Shown: positions 1 through 12,600, counted from the stretch's first letter. The stretch: 64,000 bases of DNA from Auanema rhodensis (GCA_964057225.1 OZ059898.1:4154001-4218000); one strand, 5' to 3'. Notes: generated from the letters alone by a model not told the origin. Numbers and translations: made by a program.

Positions 1-310
1 TAATAATGTGATAATCGAATTTATTTAATCTTCATATGAATGTAATCTAATTTTTTTATCATTTTTTGAGTATGTGTAAATTAATTGTTGCCGTTTACAC
101 TGGTATCTCGTACATAAGTCTTACTGAACTCATTATTTATCAAAATAACTATTATTCAGCTTTATATATTTTATTAATAAATAATTTATATATCATTTTC
201 ATATTACAACAGCTAGATTACTGTTCATCGTTTGAAATACATCTTTTAAGTGTTGTGATTGTTGAATTTTGTATTTTGCAGACTATCGATATCGACGATC
301 GCTTTTAAGC
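1..310. other. Upstream region and 5' leader of the GMF gene
   Basis: No convincing coding exon. The open frame at 66-308 has AT-rich, hydrophobic, low-complexity translation and is treated as chance. A T-rich 3' splice site (TTTTGCAG) ends at 281, just 29 nt before the GMF start codon at 311. This is the layout expected for spliced-leader trans-splicing. The intervening leader contains TATCGAT, which could equally be a promoter-type element. Confidence 0.5.
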
Positions 311-968
311 ATGGTATGTTAATCATCTAATTCAAAAAACAAATTTAATTTCTTTAGAGTGCAAATCTTCAAATATGTGCTATACCTGATGAACTAAAGG
401 AGCGTTTAAGAATGTTCCGGTTTTCAAAAAGTCAAACTATGAATGCTCTTATAGGTTAATAGACTGAACTAAAATACTTATAAATTCAACAATGCGTTTT
501 CCAAATGATTTTTTTTAGTTAAAATTGATAAGCAGGAACAGAAACTCATGGTCGAAGAATTTCTTGAAGTATTACTGTTGAGAAAATTCATAATTTGCTA
601 TTAAACTATTTTAGGATTGTGACTTGGACGATATAACAAATGAATTGCCACAGCAGCAACCTCGGTTTTTGCTTTTAAGCTTTTCTAGAAAACACGGTGA
701 CGGCAGAGTTTCTTATCCAATGTGTCTAATATTTTATAGTCCCTCTGGTTGGCTTAAATACACAATGTTCTCGTTAACTGATATTATTTTAGGATGTAGT
801 CCTGATCAACAAATGTTATATGCTGGAAGTCGTAACACTCTAGTTCAGGAATGTGAGCTCACAAAGGTAATATTTTTTAATATCATTTAATAAATCACAA
901 TATTTAAGAACTTTGAAATTCGTGATATTGAAGAATTGACTCATGAGTATATAGATTCTAAAGTTTGA
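311..968 (+). CDS. gmf: Glia maturation factor (ADF-H domain actin regulator)
   Basis: Exons 311-313, 358-454, 519-568, 615-747, 793-866 and 909-968 join in phase to give 138 aa, close to the about 142 aa of animal GMFB/GMFG. The protein is a single ADF-homology domain. Family landmarks read directly are the opening [50 protein letters not shown] and [19 protein letters not shown] proteins bind the Arp2/3 complex rather than monomeric actin, remove branches and inhibit nucleation in the cytoplasm (family knowledge). The first coding exon is just the start codon, followed by a 44-nt intron. All introns are 42-64 nt. The gene is convergent with dachshund, with 213 bp between stop codons. Confidence 0.93.
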
Positions 969-1181
969 TATTTAATTCTTTTGTAACATATATGTTATGC
1001 CGATATATTAATTTTTATAAATTTGGCATCAATTTTTTAAAATTAATTTTCTTTTCTTTATTTTCGCATTTTACTTTGTTCGGGGGTGGTTGAGAACTTT
1101 ATTAGGATTGATTAAAAAGACCTGATGTATTGATTACTATTGTGAACGGTATGAATATTTTTATTCGATATACTCGTTGCG

Positions 1182-4100
1182 TTAGTTCTGCTTAAATCGT
1201 TCTGATTTCAAGGCAAAAATCTGTTCCTTTAGCTCTATGACTTCTCGTCGAATTTTGCAGTAGCGGCGAAAATATACATCTAAATTTGTCGTGCAAACGT
1301 GATAAGTTTAATACCAAGACTCACTACTTCTTCGTTTTTCCATATCAAGCTTTTGTCGCAGACGTTGCTCTTCTGTGTGCCTGATTTGTGATCGAACTGC
1401 TTCTATCTCATCTGTATTGCAATAACTATTAATGATAAATAGTATTCAGCCTCACTTTTTTCTCTGTTCAACGCCTCTCTCTGTTGTTTGAAATGTTCAG
1501 ATGCCATATCTATTAAACCAATAATTTTATTAAAAGCGGGATCAGATGGTGGTGAAGGCTGGCTATTCTCGGAAGAACTACCGCGATCCGAGAAGGCACG
1601 TTGGTTGGGGGAAAGCTGGAAATTTAATATAAAACACCGTTAAAAAAGAAAAACTCACACTGCGATCTATCTTATTCATGTTTTCAAGTACGTCACTATC
1701 TCCTCCTTCCGAATTAGAAATCGTCGATGTATTTGTCTTAGAAAGGCTAACCGAGTTACTACTTTCAGTTTCCATACAACCTAGCTGTTCGGCTATGATT
1801 AATTCAGAACCATCAATATTCCCCCTGAAAAATATATATTATTATTATATGTTTAAATGTTTAAAAAAAGTTTGTTTAAACGAATATTTTCAAAAAATCA
1901 ATATGATATGGTATATGGTTCATTAAAAACAAGAGCTATAAAGAACATGATGACGTATGTGCAATATCGACTATGTTTTGCTCTCGTCATTTTGATAGTT
2001 TCACCAAATATGACAATTTGGAAATGAATTAGGGTGTGATTAGAAAAGATTTTCTTTATTTTCAAGAAAACCCATAAAGATTGTTAATTTCATTTCATAA
2101 ATGATTATAAAAGTGAAAGCACTGTCTGGACTCAAAATAGAGAAGAAAAAGATATATATTTTATATATAATTTATATTTCCTGTACCCCACTTTCCGGAT
2201 CTTTACGCGAAAATGAAAATTGACGAGTATTACAAAGATTTACTGACAGCTTATCCCTATCTAATCATGCAATAATCCACAGTATAAGAAATTCTCTGTG
2301 AAGTAAGCTTGAATATAAAGCAGAGGTAATCAACTACAAGCTGGATCATTATATACCAATGGAGATATTCTTTTTTACATGTTATTTTTCAAATTCGTAA
2401 ATCATTGATTAATTCTTTTTGATGGATTCTGAAGATTTCCAGATCAAACTGGATGAAAGTTAAGTTAGGATATAACTCGTCAACACATATAATAAATCCG
2501 TTAATCGCTTTCTTATTATTTAAATAAAAACTTTACTCTCCATTATAGATATCAAAACCTAGAATCTTTCATAAATCTACTAAGCAAGAAAGCGATTATC
2601 CAAATTTTGGAATAAGTAAATATAACTAGAAAAAATTGGAAAACATGAAAATTAAATGCAAAATTAGTAACATACCCAATTGTCCTTTCCAAATCATCTT
2701 CATTAAGTGATCTGTGATTTTCAGAACTTCCTGAAGATTTTGAAAAACCTTCTGTAGTTTCACTACAATCTTTTTTCCGGCTATTTGGTTTACTTCTCAC
2801 AGAAGAATCTTCAGAAGATCTGGTTGTACAGACATCGAAGTTTGGTTGAGAATGTGGCTGCAAGATTTGCTCTTGCTGTTGTTGTGAAAAAGCAAGCATA
2901 TGTTGCAGTAAAAGTTGCTGGGCAGTGAGTTGAGGAAGAAAATGGCCCATGATAAGAGGGTTTGTCATAGAGCAAGAAGGTGATATTTGACTTGAAATAT
3001 CTTCTGGAAAAAAATATATTAAATAATCATGCAGCTGATGTTGAAAAAAACCTGATGAGTCTACCTTGCTCTTTTTAATTTGTTGTCCCCAGTCTTCGTT
3101 AGGTAATGACATGCGTTTTGCTGGTCTGCCAGGTCTTGTGCTATATATGAAGGGTATTAAGCAGAAATTGAACAAATTACCAACCATGTATTTGTACAAT
3201 CGTCATAAAGCTTATCGCAATCAATCATATCTATTAACTTGCATCTGTTAACACCCGGCTGAATCGCTCCGAAACCTCTGAGAGCACGAACCTAATGATG
3301 TAATGAAATATAGAAAGATTTTAATTTATTCAATGCTTACCTGTTCAACATTACAAATTAATGGTGATATATCTAGCCTCCTTAGTTTTGTATATACAGT
3401 ATGTAATCCTCCTACCATTGTTTTCAAAAATAGTTCATAAACCTTCAAATAAACACCTTTTTCCCAAATACGAAAAGTTGTTAACCTGAGGTAAACAAAT
3501 CATTTGCTTTCCATCAATTTCGAACCCAGCTACTTTTTCTCCTCGGTATTCGAAAAGTTTGGCATTCACAGGTTCCGAAGAAGATTCTCCGAATGTTGCG
3601 AATTCTGTGCATGCACTTACATCGGAACCACCTAAATTTCAGTATATTATTTAGAATTCTACAATAAAAAGAAAAATATTTATAAAAAATTATTAATGAT
3701 AAGAGCATTATTGAGTGATGAGAAATTGTTTAAACATTGAATTAAGATTTAAATTGTAACTTTGTTTAGTTTGGTAGAAAACTAAATACATTACCTCTCG
3801 CTTCCATTGCACATTCAGTTCTCAGTAAAAAACCACTGATTTAATAAGAACAATAGCTCGAGCAGATGCGCGAGTATGATTTGCAATAAGAAAAGGTAAT
3901 GTTGAAAAAATCCAAAAAAGGAATAGTTTGCAAAATTTGTTAAATTTTCAGTAAGAATGGCTTAGTTCGTTGTCTAAGCGGATAGGTCGAAGGAACGTAT
4001 ATGAGAATTGTTTTCTATTTTATATCAGCTGTGTACATCTTTCATCCTTTATAAGTATTTATTATATCTCAATCTGTTTTTATCTCTGCAGTTATTCTCT

Positions 4101-4762
4101 TTATCTTTCTTACACACACTATCTTTTCTCGGTTTCTTCTTTTCTTACATCAGCTTCTTTTTTTTTCCAAATTGGGTATTAGTCAAAAATTATTGTGTGA
4201 TTACTTAAACCAATACACATATTTTAAAAATGTTGATAATATAATTAGATATACAGTTACATCAAACACTGAAGAGGTTCTAGAAATTCCGCTTGGTTCA
4301 AGAACAAAGCCACCTTTTATCTTTGTGATTATGAAAAAATCAGAAAAGAAAATATTTTTAAATATAAGCAACATCTAAATATTTCTACTCAATTTGTAAA
4401 TTTGCATAAAACAATTGTTTAAATCATTTTTCACTCAAAAATAGATTTTAATCTGCAGAAGTAAAACGTAAAGCTCGCAGAAAATAAGATTCGCGATTAT
4501 CCATGGATTTTTATCTGATTGAAGCAATTTTTTGTATATAAACGATTCAGAGAAAAAATATTAAAGAATTATTGTTTTAGTTTTAAATTCAGCAAAAATA
4601 TTAAATGCATATTAAAATAATTTTATTTATAAAACATGTACCTGAATTATCTGGATCATTTATCATATTCATTATGGATTCTGTATCAAACATTAACAGT
4701 TTTTCTGGTTGAAATCGTGATTGTAGCTCAGTCATGCTCTTTATTGCTCCCAAGCCATCCAT
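1182..4762 (-). CDS. dac-1: Dachshund (SKI/SNO/DAC family nuclear co-factor)
   Basis: Ten exons on the minus strand (4762-4642, 3631-3486, 3442-3341, 3291-3185, 3140-3052, 3003-2676, 1824-1659, 1615-1456, 1411-1325, 1279-1182) join in phase to 467 aa. Residues about 55-155 are the SKI/SNO/DAC domain: YRGEKVAGFEIDGKQMICLP, MVGGLHTVYTKLRRLDISP, CNVEQVRALRGFGAIQPGVN and then RPGRPAKR. A Gln/Ser-rich middle with a QQQQ run follows. Residues about 370-465 are a charged coiled coil (EEQRLRQKLDMEKRRS), the DACH C-terminal region. The family acts in the nucleus with Six/Eya factors in eye, limb and neuron development. The start at 4762 lies 15 nt inside an exon after TTTTTTAG. The frame is open upstream of it, so a further 5' exon is possible. 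The protein is shorter than human DACH1 (about 758 aa) because the N-terminal low-complexity part is missing. Confidence 0.92.
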
Positions 4763-6610
4763 AATCAATCTGGTTGTCTAAAAAAGAGAAAAAAGGTAAT
4801 TCAGCTTATTAACATATTTCCAAATGACTTTTTTCACAATTTTAATTTTTTACAGAATTAATGAAGGTATAAATTTTTTTAACGGACTGTTTCATCTCAT
4901 ATCGAAAAGCATATGGAATCATGTAGTTTGTATTCTAACAAATGAGAAAAAGTTACATTTTAAAAAAGTTTCATAGGCACAGGAGAATAAAAACAGAATC
5001 ATTTGCTACAAATAGTAGTAGAATCATCAAAATAGTCAAATGAAAAGACTCGTTAGATGAAATGACAAGATATCCCAAGAAGGACTAAATAAATAGCTTG
5101 TTGAAGAGAACGAGAGAAAGAAAGGGAAATCGAAATGTACCTGGACTGACTGAAGTAGAAGGAAGACTGAAAAGAAGACGAACACTCAAAAGTGGAATCA
5201 GAAAGGAAAGCAAACGGTAGTTAGAGAGGGAAAGAGAAAGGGAGAGGAAGAGAATCAGATAAACCAGAATAGGACTTTTTAGATTTACATTTGATTAAAA
5301 GAAAGCGAATACCACTACCATTTTAAAAAGATATTGTTAGTCGCTGAGCCGACAGAAGTAGAAGCTTCTTAATTAGCTGAGTGTCTCAACTTGGAACAAC
5401 TTATGTTTGTTAAAACGAGTAAAACAGCTGAGCATATCATATGAGAATGAGTGAATGAGCTAGGTTTAGCTACATAACTTCTTTTAATACTAGATTATTT
5501 TTCTAAAGTTTTAATATTTGTTATAATAAAGAATTGTAATAGTTGTGAATTTAAAAAAAAGCATTTGTAACTTATCAAAAAAATTAAAAGATTATTCGAT
5601 AGATAATATTTTACATACAAATTAAATTAATGTTTTAGCAGAATTTTGAGAAAGACATATATGTATATGCTATCAATAAACAAATACAATTTATCAAAAA
5701 AAAACGTCTGATGCTCTAATAAGCATTGATAACACTTAAATTGATTTCTCTCATGTCCGAACAAATTTTAAAATGAAAAAATTGTAAACAAACAGTTTTC
5801 AGTTATCATGAAAACTGTTTATAACTTAATTTTTAAAAATATGGAAAAGCTACGATTTGAAACAATCTTGAATGTAAAAGGGGTGGAAGAAATATATTAG
5901 AACGATACAGTCTGAAAGGCGAACTAGCAAATCAAAATGAAACTGTTATGAATGACTAGATGAGATAATGATCAGTCGTCAGTTTTTTTACTTCTTTTCA
6001 CTATTACTCTCTCCTTCTCATGTCTTTTATAAATGCTCACTCCCTGTCTTCTAACTTCCTTTTCTTTCACTTCTGTTGTTGGAAACTTGCTTATTAAATT
6101 GCTTATAAACCTGGAAAAATGATGGTTTTTGAATAGAACAAAGTTACCCGGAACAAGCTGGCATCGTTGTTCATTTCAAGAAACGTAGTGGAAAGAATTC
6201 ATATTAACTTATACGAGCATATAGATTCTTATCGAACCGCTAAAACAATTCTAACTAGACCTTTATTTTTGAAGGTGAAGTGGTAATTTCTTTATTTTTC
6301 CGTTAATGAACAACTTAACAAAATATTTATAAATTTAAGTTTGTTTACTATTTGATTTCTTACTGTTAAAATTTATTCACCTTTTGAAATAAAGAAAAAT
6401 TACTATTTATATCCCATCCAACTAGTGAAAGAAAAAATTTTGCTGAAGAAGCTTTTTCTCAATATCATCTTCTTAAAATACTCACAAATGGTTTTTAAAA
6501 TTTATTTACAAAAGAAATATCACATATGCAATAAACGAAGCAAGAGATCGAAAAAATGAATCACCGCGCGCATTCACAAAGTAGCAAGCTTAGAAAACAA
6601 AAAAAAAGCT
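4763..6610. other. Intergenic region between dachshund and the TBCC cluster
   Basis: No gene recognised on either strand. The part next to dachshund (about 5040-5260) is purine-rich on the plus strand (many AGAGA and GAAAG words), and 5990-6080 is pyrimidine-rich. Both are low complexity. The sequence just above 4762 should hold the dachshund 5' region and that just below 6611 the TBCC 3' end. Two candidate poly(A) signals (AATAAA or near variants on the minus strand) exist but cannot be ranked. Confidence 0.6.
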
Positions 6611-7841
6611 TTATAAAGAAACCATGCTTTCCCATTCTGTTTCATCTGTTATTCTCCAATTTGGACTAGGTCCCTCTGCAAGCCAATCAAAATCACTTGG
6701 CCGTTTCCATTGATCCCCATTTGGTGGTTTTACTTGTTCATTATTGTGTTTTAATCTTAATTTTCAATATTAACAGGAAATTCAAGGCATAAGCTGAACC
6801 TGTATGGTGACAAGAGGATATCTCTACAACCTTCAAAAATAATGGCTCCTGCTACGCCAATATTGAAGAGAACGTGATACGAATCATGAACTCTAATTTG
6901 TTGGGCACATGCCCAGATTTTTGAGCTGAAACAAATGACTTAATAACTAAACTGAAAGTTGCTCTACCTCTTAACATTATGCATAAGTATTGATGTTTCT
7001 ACTGGTAAGAAAATCAGAGTACAATTTTGAACATTCTTAAACAATCAAATAAGTTGCTTGTAAAATTTAAAGTTTCTTACATGAATATGAACAGCAGAAG
7101 GTCGAAATGGGAAGCGCAAAACACAATTTTGAAGATTTTTAACATTCAAACTGGATCCATCATCACCGTTAACAGTAGATACAACATCCGTCTCAAAAAA
7201 GGAAAATAAAAACCCAAAAAGCTTAGTTTTTACCAGATTAGAAATATCAATGATATTTTCAGTTTGCGAAGGCCGCAGTTCAACATCATTATCTTTTACA
7301 TTATTATTATTAATAAGCACTTCATTAACAAGCGGTTTTACTGATTTAGGAGACCGTTTCTGAAAAAAAAGTGTTTTTTTTTTTTTTGGAAAATAAAGAC
7401 GCACCACGAAGCTAAATGATCCTAATGTTGGCAAATTATCTTTGGCTACAGCAGCTCTCCTTAAACTTTCTAAGACATTTTGAATGCGCTTAGTATTATG
7501 AACACCACACTCGAGAGACAAAGCTTCTTCTAAAAATATAATTTTAACAAATTTACATATCCTACTTATACCTAAGCGATTAATTATGTCCTCGTCGACA
7601 ACTCCTTTCTCGGCATTTAGTTTACCCTTTTCAATCATTCTGTCTAATTCAAATTCCCTAGATTTCTTTTCAGACACTGGAAAACACATTATACTTCAAG
7701 ATGGCAACTTTAGAACATACAGTTTGATCCCTTCACAGACTCAGAAGTGGCATTTCTTTTTTGAAGCCTGGCAATTAGTTTAGCTTTTCTTTTCTCTATA
7801 GCATTAAGATCAATATTTGATTCTAAGCCAACAGCATCCAT
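6611..7841 (-). CDS. TBCC: Tubulin-specific chaperone C (tubulin cofactor C)
   Basis: Nine exons (7841-7721, 7676-7572, 7529-7405, 7359-7234, 7191-7081, 7035-6968, 6925-6800, 6755-6611 and their joins, counting the exon at 7234-7359 separately) give 308 aa; human TBCC is 346 aa. The N-terminal third is Lys/Arg-rich and probably helical (ELDRMIEKGKLNAEKG), like the spectrin-like bundle of TBCC. Residues about 165-290 form the TBCC/C-CAP beta-helix: NVQNCTLIFLPVETSILMHN, KIWACAQQIRVHDS and GAIIFEGCRDILLSPYR. The tail DFDWLAEGPSPNW is the family's terminal motif. TBCC is the GTPase-activating factor that releases native alpha/beta-tubulin dimers from cofactors D and E. The start is ATG directly after ATTGTAG, a likely trans-splice site. 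It is the last gene of a three-gene same-strand cluster. Confidence 0.9.
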
Positions 7842-8000
7842 CTACAATTTGTGAATTTAATCAATTTCATTATTGAAATCAATAAATAGTTATCTGTTCA
7901 GACAGAGTATATAATGCATTTCAATGCCATGTAACTAATTTATTTACAAAATATACGGTATCAAACTTTACTAAACTAAAAACATAATTGACCATAAATC

Positions 8001-8548
8001 TTAATCATACTTAGTATACTCGGTACGACGAGGATACCACGGAAGCAAAACTTGAGAAAAGGCACGTCCATTCTCTGAAACCAAATGATTGCCAAATATA
8101 CGAAATTAGTTCTTACTGTCTTTGAAATGATCAAAATCTTCAGGATGAAGCTTCATGTAATGCTCAATAACGGCATCTCTTGTTTGATAATGTCTCTCTC
8201 TCAGAGCTCCCATGCCATATCCTAGCGCAGTTACAGCGGAAATTAGAACCAAGCGTGGGAAGAGAGCTTAAAATGTCTGTTATGATTTACCGGAACACTT
8301 TCTAACCATAATAGTAAGGTTTCTTATTCCACATGTTGTGAAGCTGACAAGATATCAGCGAGACTCCGAGCACAACTCCAGCACCCTAAAGCTCAGTAAA
8401 ATCAATGGCTTACGATCGAAACCGTTCATACTTTCGCAGGATAGGACCAAGTAAATGGATCCATAATTTGTCTTTCACGCTTTCCAGCCCTCAGATATTT
8501 TTCTCTTCTTTGAAGTTCGTCATCGCTAACCCTCGTGGAGGCCGACAT
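8001..8548 (-). CDS. NDUFC2: NADH dehydrogenase (complex I) subunit C2
   Basis: Exons 8548-8432, 8385-8307, 8221-8117 and 8074-8001 join to 124 aa, the usual length of NDUFC2 (about 119 aa in human). The diagnostic stretch is RDAVIEHYMKLHPEDFDHF, matching the YMKLHPEDF signature of the family. The end LLPWYPRRTEY is also typical. A hydrophobic segment starting GAGVVLGVSLISCQ (residues about 40-55) is a likely membrane helix. The protein is an accessory subunit in the membrane arm of mitochondrial complex I. It lies between COX6B (138 bp upstream, stop to start) and TBCC (159 bp downstream), all on the minus strand. A TCCTATCAG acceptor precedes the start codon by 3 nt, consistent with trans-splicing of an operon pre-mRNA. 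Confidence 0.85.
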
Positions 8549-8686
8549 GGCCTGATAGGAAATTAACATTTATCGAACTCAAATTAAATTTATCCTCAAT
8601 ATACGGAAAATCAACCGACTCAAAAAACAAAAGCTACATTACACTCTTTATCGATCATATACTAAATGCTACATGGTAACAGTTTT

Positions 8687-9183
8687 TTAGCGGTCGAACT
8701 TGGCTGGGAAGCGTCCTTCAGAAATAAGCTCATCCCATTTCTCAATCCAGAAGCCAGGGCAGAAGTCCTTAAAAATAAAGTTCAAAAACTAAATAACTAA
8801 ACAAAAGAAACCTTGTAAACATTCTGGAAAAATTTGCATGGCTTATAGTCTTCTCCCATAAGTTCGTTGCAACGATGGAAATCAACGTAGTAAGCGAAGC
8901 ATTGTCTTTGCTTACGAACCTGACAAAAAAAAGGAAATTCAATGTACAAAAGCTTAAACTGACCTGAGGAAAGCGAGCATCATATGGGGCAGCCCAAAGA
9001 AGATCCTTCTTCAGTTTCTCATTGTGTTCCTTGCTAAACCATTCTGGAGACTCAGGATGGCGAAGAGCAGAAGAAAAGTTCTCCTTAATAGAAACAAAAT
9101 ATTTTGTTACGTATTACTATACAAACCTGGTACTTTTGGAGGCGCTCCCAGGTAGTCAAAGGCACATCAACCTTAGAAGCCAT
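8687..9183 (-). CDS. cox-6B: Cytochrome c oxidase subunit 6B
   Basis: Exons 9183-9127, 9083-8964, 8919-8812 and 8767-8687 (57, 120, 108 and 81 nt, all phase 0) give 121 aa; human COX6B1 is 86 aa, with the extra length at the N-terminus. Landmarks are APYDARFPQVRKQRQC, YYVDFHRCNEL, CKFFQNVYKDFCP and WIEKWDELISEGRFPAKF. The four cysteines form the CX9C/CX10C twin motif (CFAYYVDFHRC and CKFFQNVYKDFC) of intermembrane-space proteins imported by the Mia40 disulfide relay. Subunit 6B links the two monomers of complex IV. This is the first gene of the minus-strand cluster and is divergent from ligase IV, sharing a 419-bp promoter region. Confidence 0.94.
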
Positions 9184-9602
9184 ACCTACAGAAAAGCATT
9201 TATAGTTTTATTTTAAGGTTTGTTAACATGCAATAGAAAAAAAATCAATTTTATGAAAGTGCATATGATGAATTTAATAATATTATTAATAAAAAGCATA
9301 ATTAAAAGATATTTAACAAAAATAAATCAAAAAATATAACATATAAAAACGTTAACACCATTCATCGCCTCGCTCCGCCTGTGCTCTCTGCATCTCTGCC
9401 AGCGATACACTTTCACTCACTTCAGTATAAACACGCCATATTTTCACGAACATTTCTCAATAGAGCGCGATTTTCTAAAACATTGTTTTCATTATTTAAA
9501 TGAAAAGAAAGCTTTTGAATTATAAATTAAGGCTTGGCTTAGTTCTTTCGTTATCTAACTGGCTCTTATTTTCTGTAAAAAATTATTTTTTTTAGAATTC
9601 AG
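9184..9602. promoter_or_regulatory. Divergent promoter region between COX6B and LIG4
   Basis: This is the only space between the COX6B start (9183, minus strand) and the LIG4 start (9603, plus strand), so it should hold both promoters. A GC-richer, CT-biased core lies at about 9360-9425 (CGCCTCGCTCCGCC followed by TGTGCTCTCTGC). A TTTTTTTAG acceptor ends 8 nt before the LIG4 start, a likely spliced-leader site. No TATA box is obvious. Confidence 0.5.
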
Positions 9603-12600
9603 ATGACAGAATTATTAAATTCTATATTGTTTTCTCAGTTTTGTTCAGTACTTGCTGATATCAAAAGAGCAGACTCGAAAAAGTCTAAAGAAAGCACAAT
9701 AAAAAATTTTTACCATGAATGCTTACAAAAATGTAAAGATGAATCAGATTTTTTGAAGCAGTTGGAACCTCTTGTCTTGTTATTTTTACCGGATTCAAAT
9801 GATAGGATCAAATTTGATATGGGGCATGTCTGTTTTGCCTTTTTATTTTGAAATTCATAACTACGATTCAGAAAAGGTTAATGGATTCTGTTACTCGAGC
9901 ATTTGATATACCTGATTTACAAATAGATTCTAACTTGGTTAGTTGGTTTAAGAGAAAAATTATAATGTTCAACATGTTCAGGATCCTAATAATGTTACTG
10001 AAATATTAACTATTGAAATCAGCAAACGATTAACATTGCGTACTTCAAAATTAACTATCTTACAATTTTATAACTATATAGTAGACATGAACAATGCTAA
10101 AGGAAAAGAGCGTATGTGGTTTTTGTATTCTATTGTTCTATTAGATTCTTGAAAGGTGATCAAAAGTTTTTGGATTTGGTTGAACATCTTGATGAACAAG
10201 AGTTGATTTGGTTGCTAAATATTCTCATTAGAAATATCGAGGTAATATTGATTATAACATTCGTTATCTTCATTGAATTATAAAGAAATATGCTGGTTAT
10301 ACTCGAAATATGTTTCTTTCACATCTCTCACCAAATGCTAATACAACATGGCAGATTACCCGAGATTTAAGATCCGTTTTGGTTAACAAATTTGATGATG
10401 AAGATAGAGTAAGGATGAAGAAGCATTTTTTGCATAAATAGTTTTTGAGGAACCTGATTTTTATTTGGGTAATAACTTCAGTCCAATGCTGCTGGCAAGA
10501 TTAACCTGTGATTTAATAGACAGCCAGGTTCCTTAATTGAAATATATCCCAATTATATTATATCTAAGATGAAAAATCTATATGGAGGGTTTTTTATGGA
10601 AACCAAATATGATGGTGAACATGTTTTATTACATAAGAATAAGGACGAATATAAATGGTATACAAGGAATGGCAAAGATTTTTCAATGGTTAACTACCTA
10701 AACTATTAATTCTTGTTTTAATAATATATGATGTTTTAGAGATATGGGTGTAATAAAAATGAAAAATTGGCTGCTCAAATTCATTCTTGTTTCAAATCTG
10801 CTATTGATCAATGTATTATTGACTGTGAATTAATGCATTATGATGAGTCAAGAGGAAAATTAGGTAAGCTGTAGTTTGCGTCTGAATATCAATATATGAT
10901 TCAGTTCGACATTTGGATCGTGGCTCTGATGGTGTTGTTTTGAATTACAGTAATCCTCAACCTGGCCATCGTATTGGTACATGAGCTTTATAGATTAACA
11001 AATAATAATAGAACATAACGATCACGGATGTTTGTTAGTAACTAAAATATGAAAAACCGGCATCAAATTAGAATGTTATATATATTTTGATTACAGTTGT
11101 CGTGGTGTTTGATTTATTATATATATCGGGAACTGTTCATGGAAATACATATAAGGAAGACCTCACTATCACGCCGCTCGTTGATCGTGCTGAAATTATG
11201 AGAGATCGTCTTCTGAAAACAGATGATATCTCTAAAATGTTTTTAGTTCCGAGGAAAGAAGGAGAAACGGCGTGAGTTTATATTATTTTCTAAAATAACT
11301 TGTAATATCTACATAGGGAAGACATTCGAGAATGTTTCAAAAATGCAATGGAATTAGGAGAAGAAGGTATAGCCATAAAACGTAAAGATTCCTTGTATCA
11401 TATTGGTAAACGGTAAGGCATATAAAAATAAAATTCAACGTTTAATATTTAATTTTCAGGAACAAAGGTAATGGTTGGTTTAAGCTAAAGGATCGTTTTG
11501 ACATGGATCTTGTTATTGTGGGACTTTGTCCAGCACAGGACGATAAAGGACTTTCTTTTCTTCTAGCAGCCTGGGATGGTAGGATACTGTTTGTTTTCAG
11601 TTCGAATTCCTATTTTCAGATACTACTTATCATAATAAGTTTTTGCATGTTATATGTAAATCTTATTCGGGGTTGAGTGCTCTTGATCGTCGGAAAATTT
11701 TACAAGATGGCATGATGAGATAAAATGATTGCTAAATTGATATTATTTTAGTACGTGAAAATGGTCCTTTATTGAAAGAACCTCCGAATTCATTAATAGG
11801 ATGGTCTGATCCCTTATATGAATATTTCCGCGAAAGTGATTGGCTGGTAATGATGAGCTTAATTAATTTTTTTAATGAATTTTATGTTTTAGGTGGTTGA
11901 AGCTGTTGCTCATGGAGTTAGAAATGGACATCTCGTCGATACTGTTATGCAAAGAATACGATATGATAAGGAAGTTTGCAAAGAAGATATCGATGAATAT
12001 CGTGTTATTAAGAAATATAATCCAGCAGAGGTTTATTATCTATACCATCTTAGAATACTTTATTACTACCGTTTAAGAATAATTTCAACAACGAAGTGAA
12101 AACAAAAGCTATTAAAAAAAAGAAAATGAGCGTCAAAGATATTTTTTCCGACAGTAATACGGCATGTATTTCCATTCTTATATTTTTCGTTTAAGACTTT
12201 GCCGTAAAACGCGAGAAGTTAACTTCTTCGGATCATATTGATCTTGTCCTTAGCGGTAAAACAGTATGCGTACTTCAAGGTTTTGATGACTGTTTACGAA
12301 AAAAATGTTGGGATATTCTTCGAAAATTCGGGGCTAATGTTATTGCTAATACAAGTATGCTTGTTAGGTATTTATGATAATGTATTGTGTGTACTTAGAT
12401 GACGATACCATTTTATTGATTGCACCATCGGAAAAGCATATGAAAGTATTACTTGCAAAGAAAAAGGGTAATCTTCCAATCATAAAATCAGATTGGCTAC
12501 TTCGATACGAGGAGAAAAATGTTCTTGAACCCTGGTTAGTTGGAGATTATTCGTTCATTCTTTCTGCTGACTTATTTTACTATTAGCACGTCTGGCAATA

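Noticed and set aside
3066-3251. Plus-strand open frame inside dachshund
   Set aside because: It is antisense to well-supported dachshund exons.
7381-7404. Lys-rich continuation of TBCC through a poly-T run (minus-strand poly-A)
   Set aside because: The stretch lies in a 45-nt intron with a proper donor (GTGCGT) and TTTTTCAG acceptor. Removing it restores the family alignment.
12368-12398. A 31-nt intron in LIG4 with donor GTATTT
   Set aside because: It gives a stop codon after splicing. The donor GTATGC at 12355 gives a 44-nt intron and keeps the BRCT frame.
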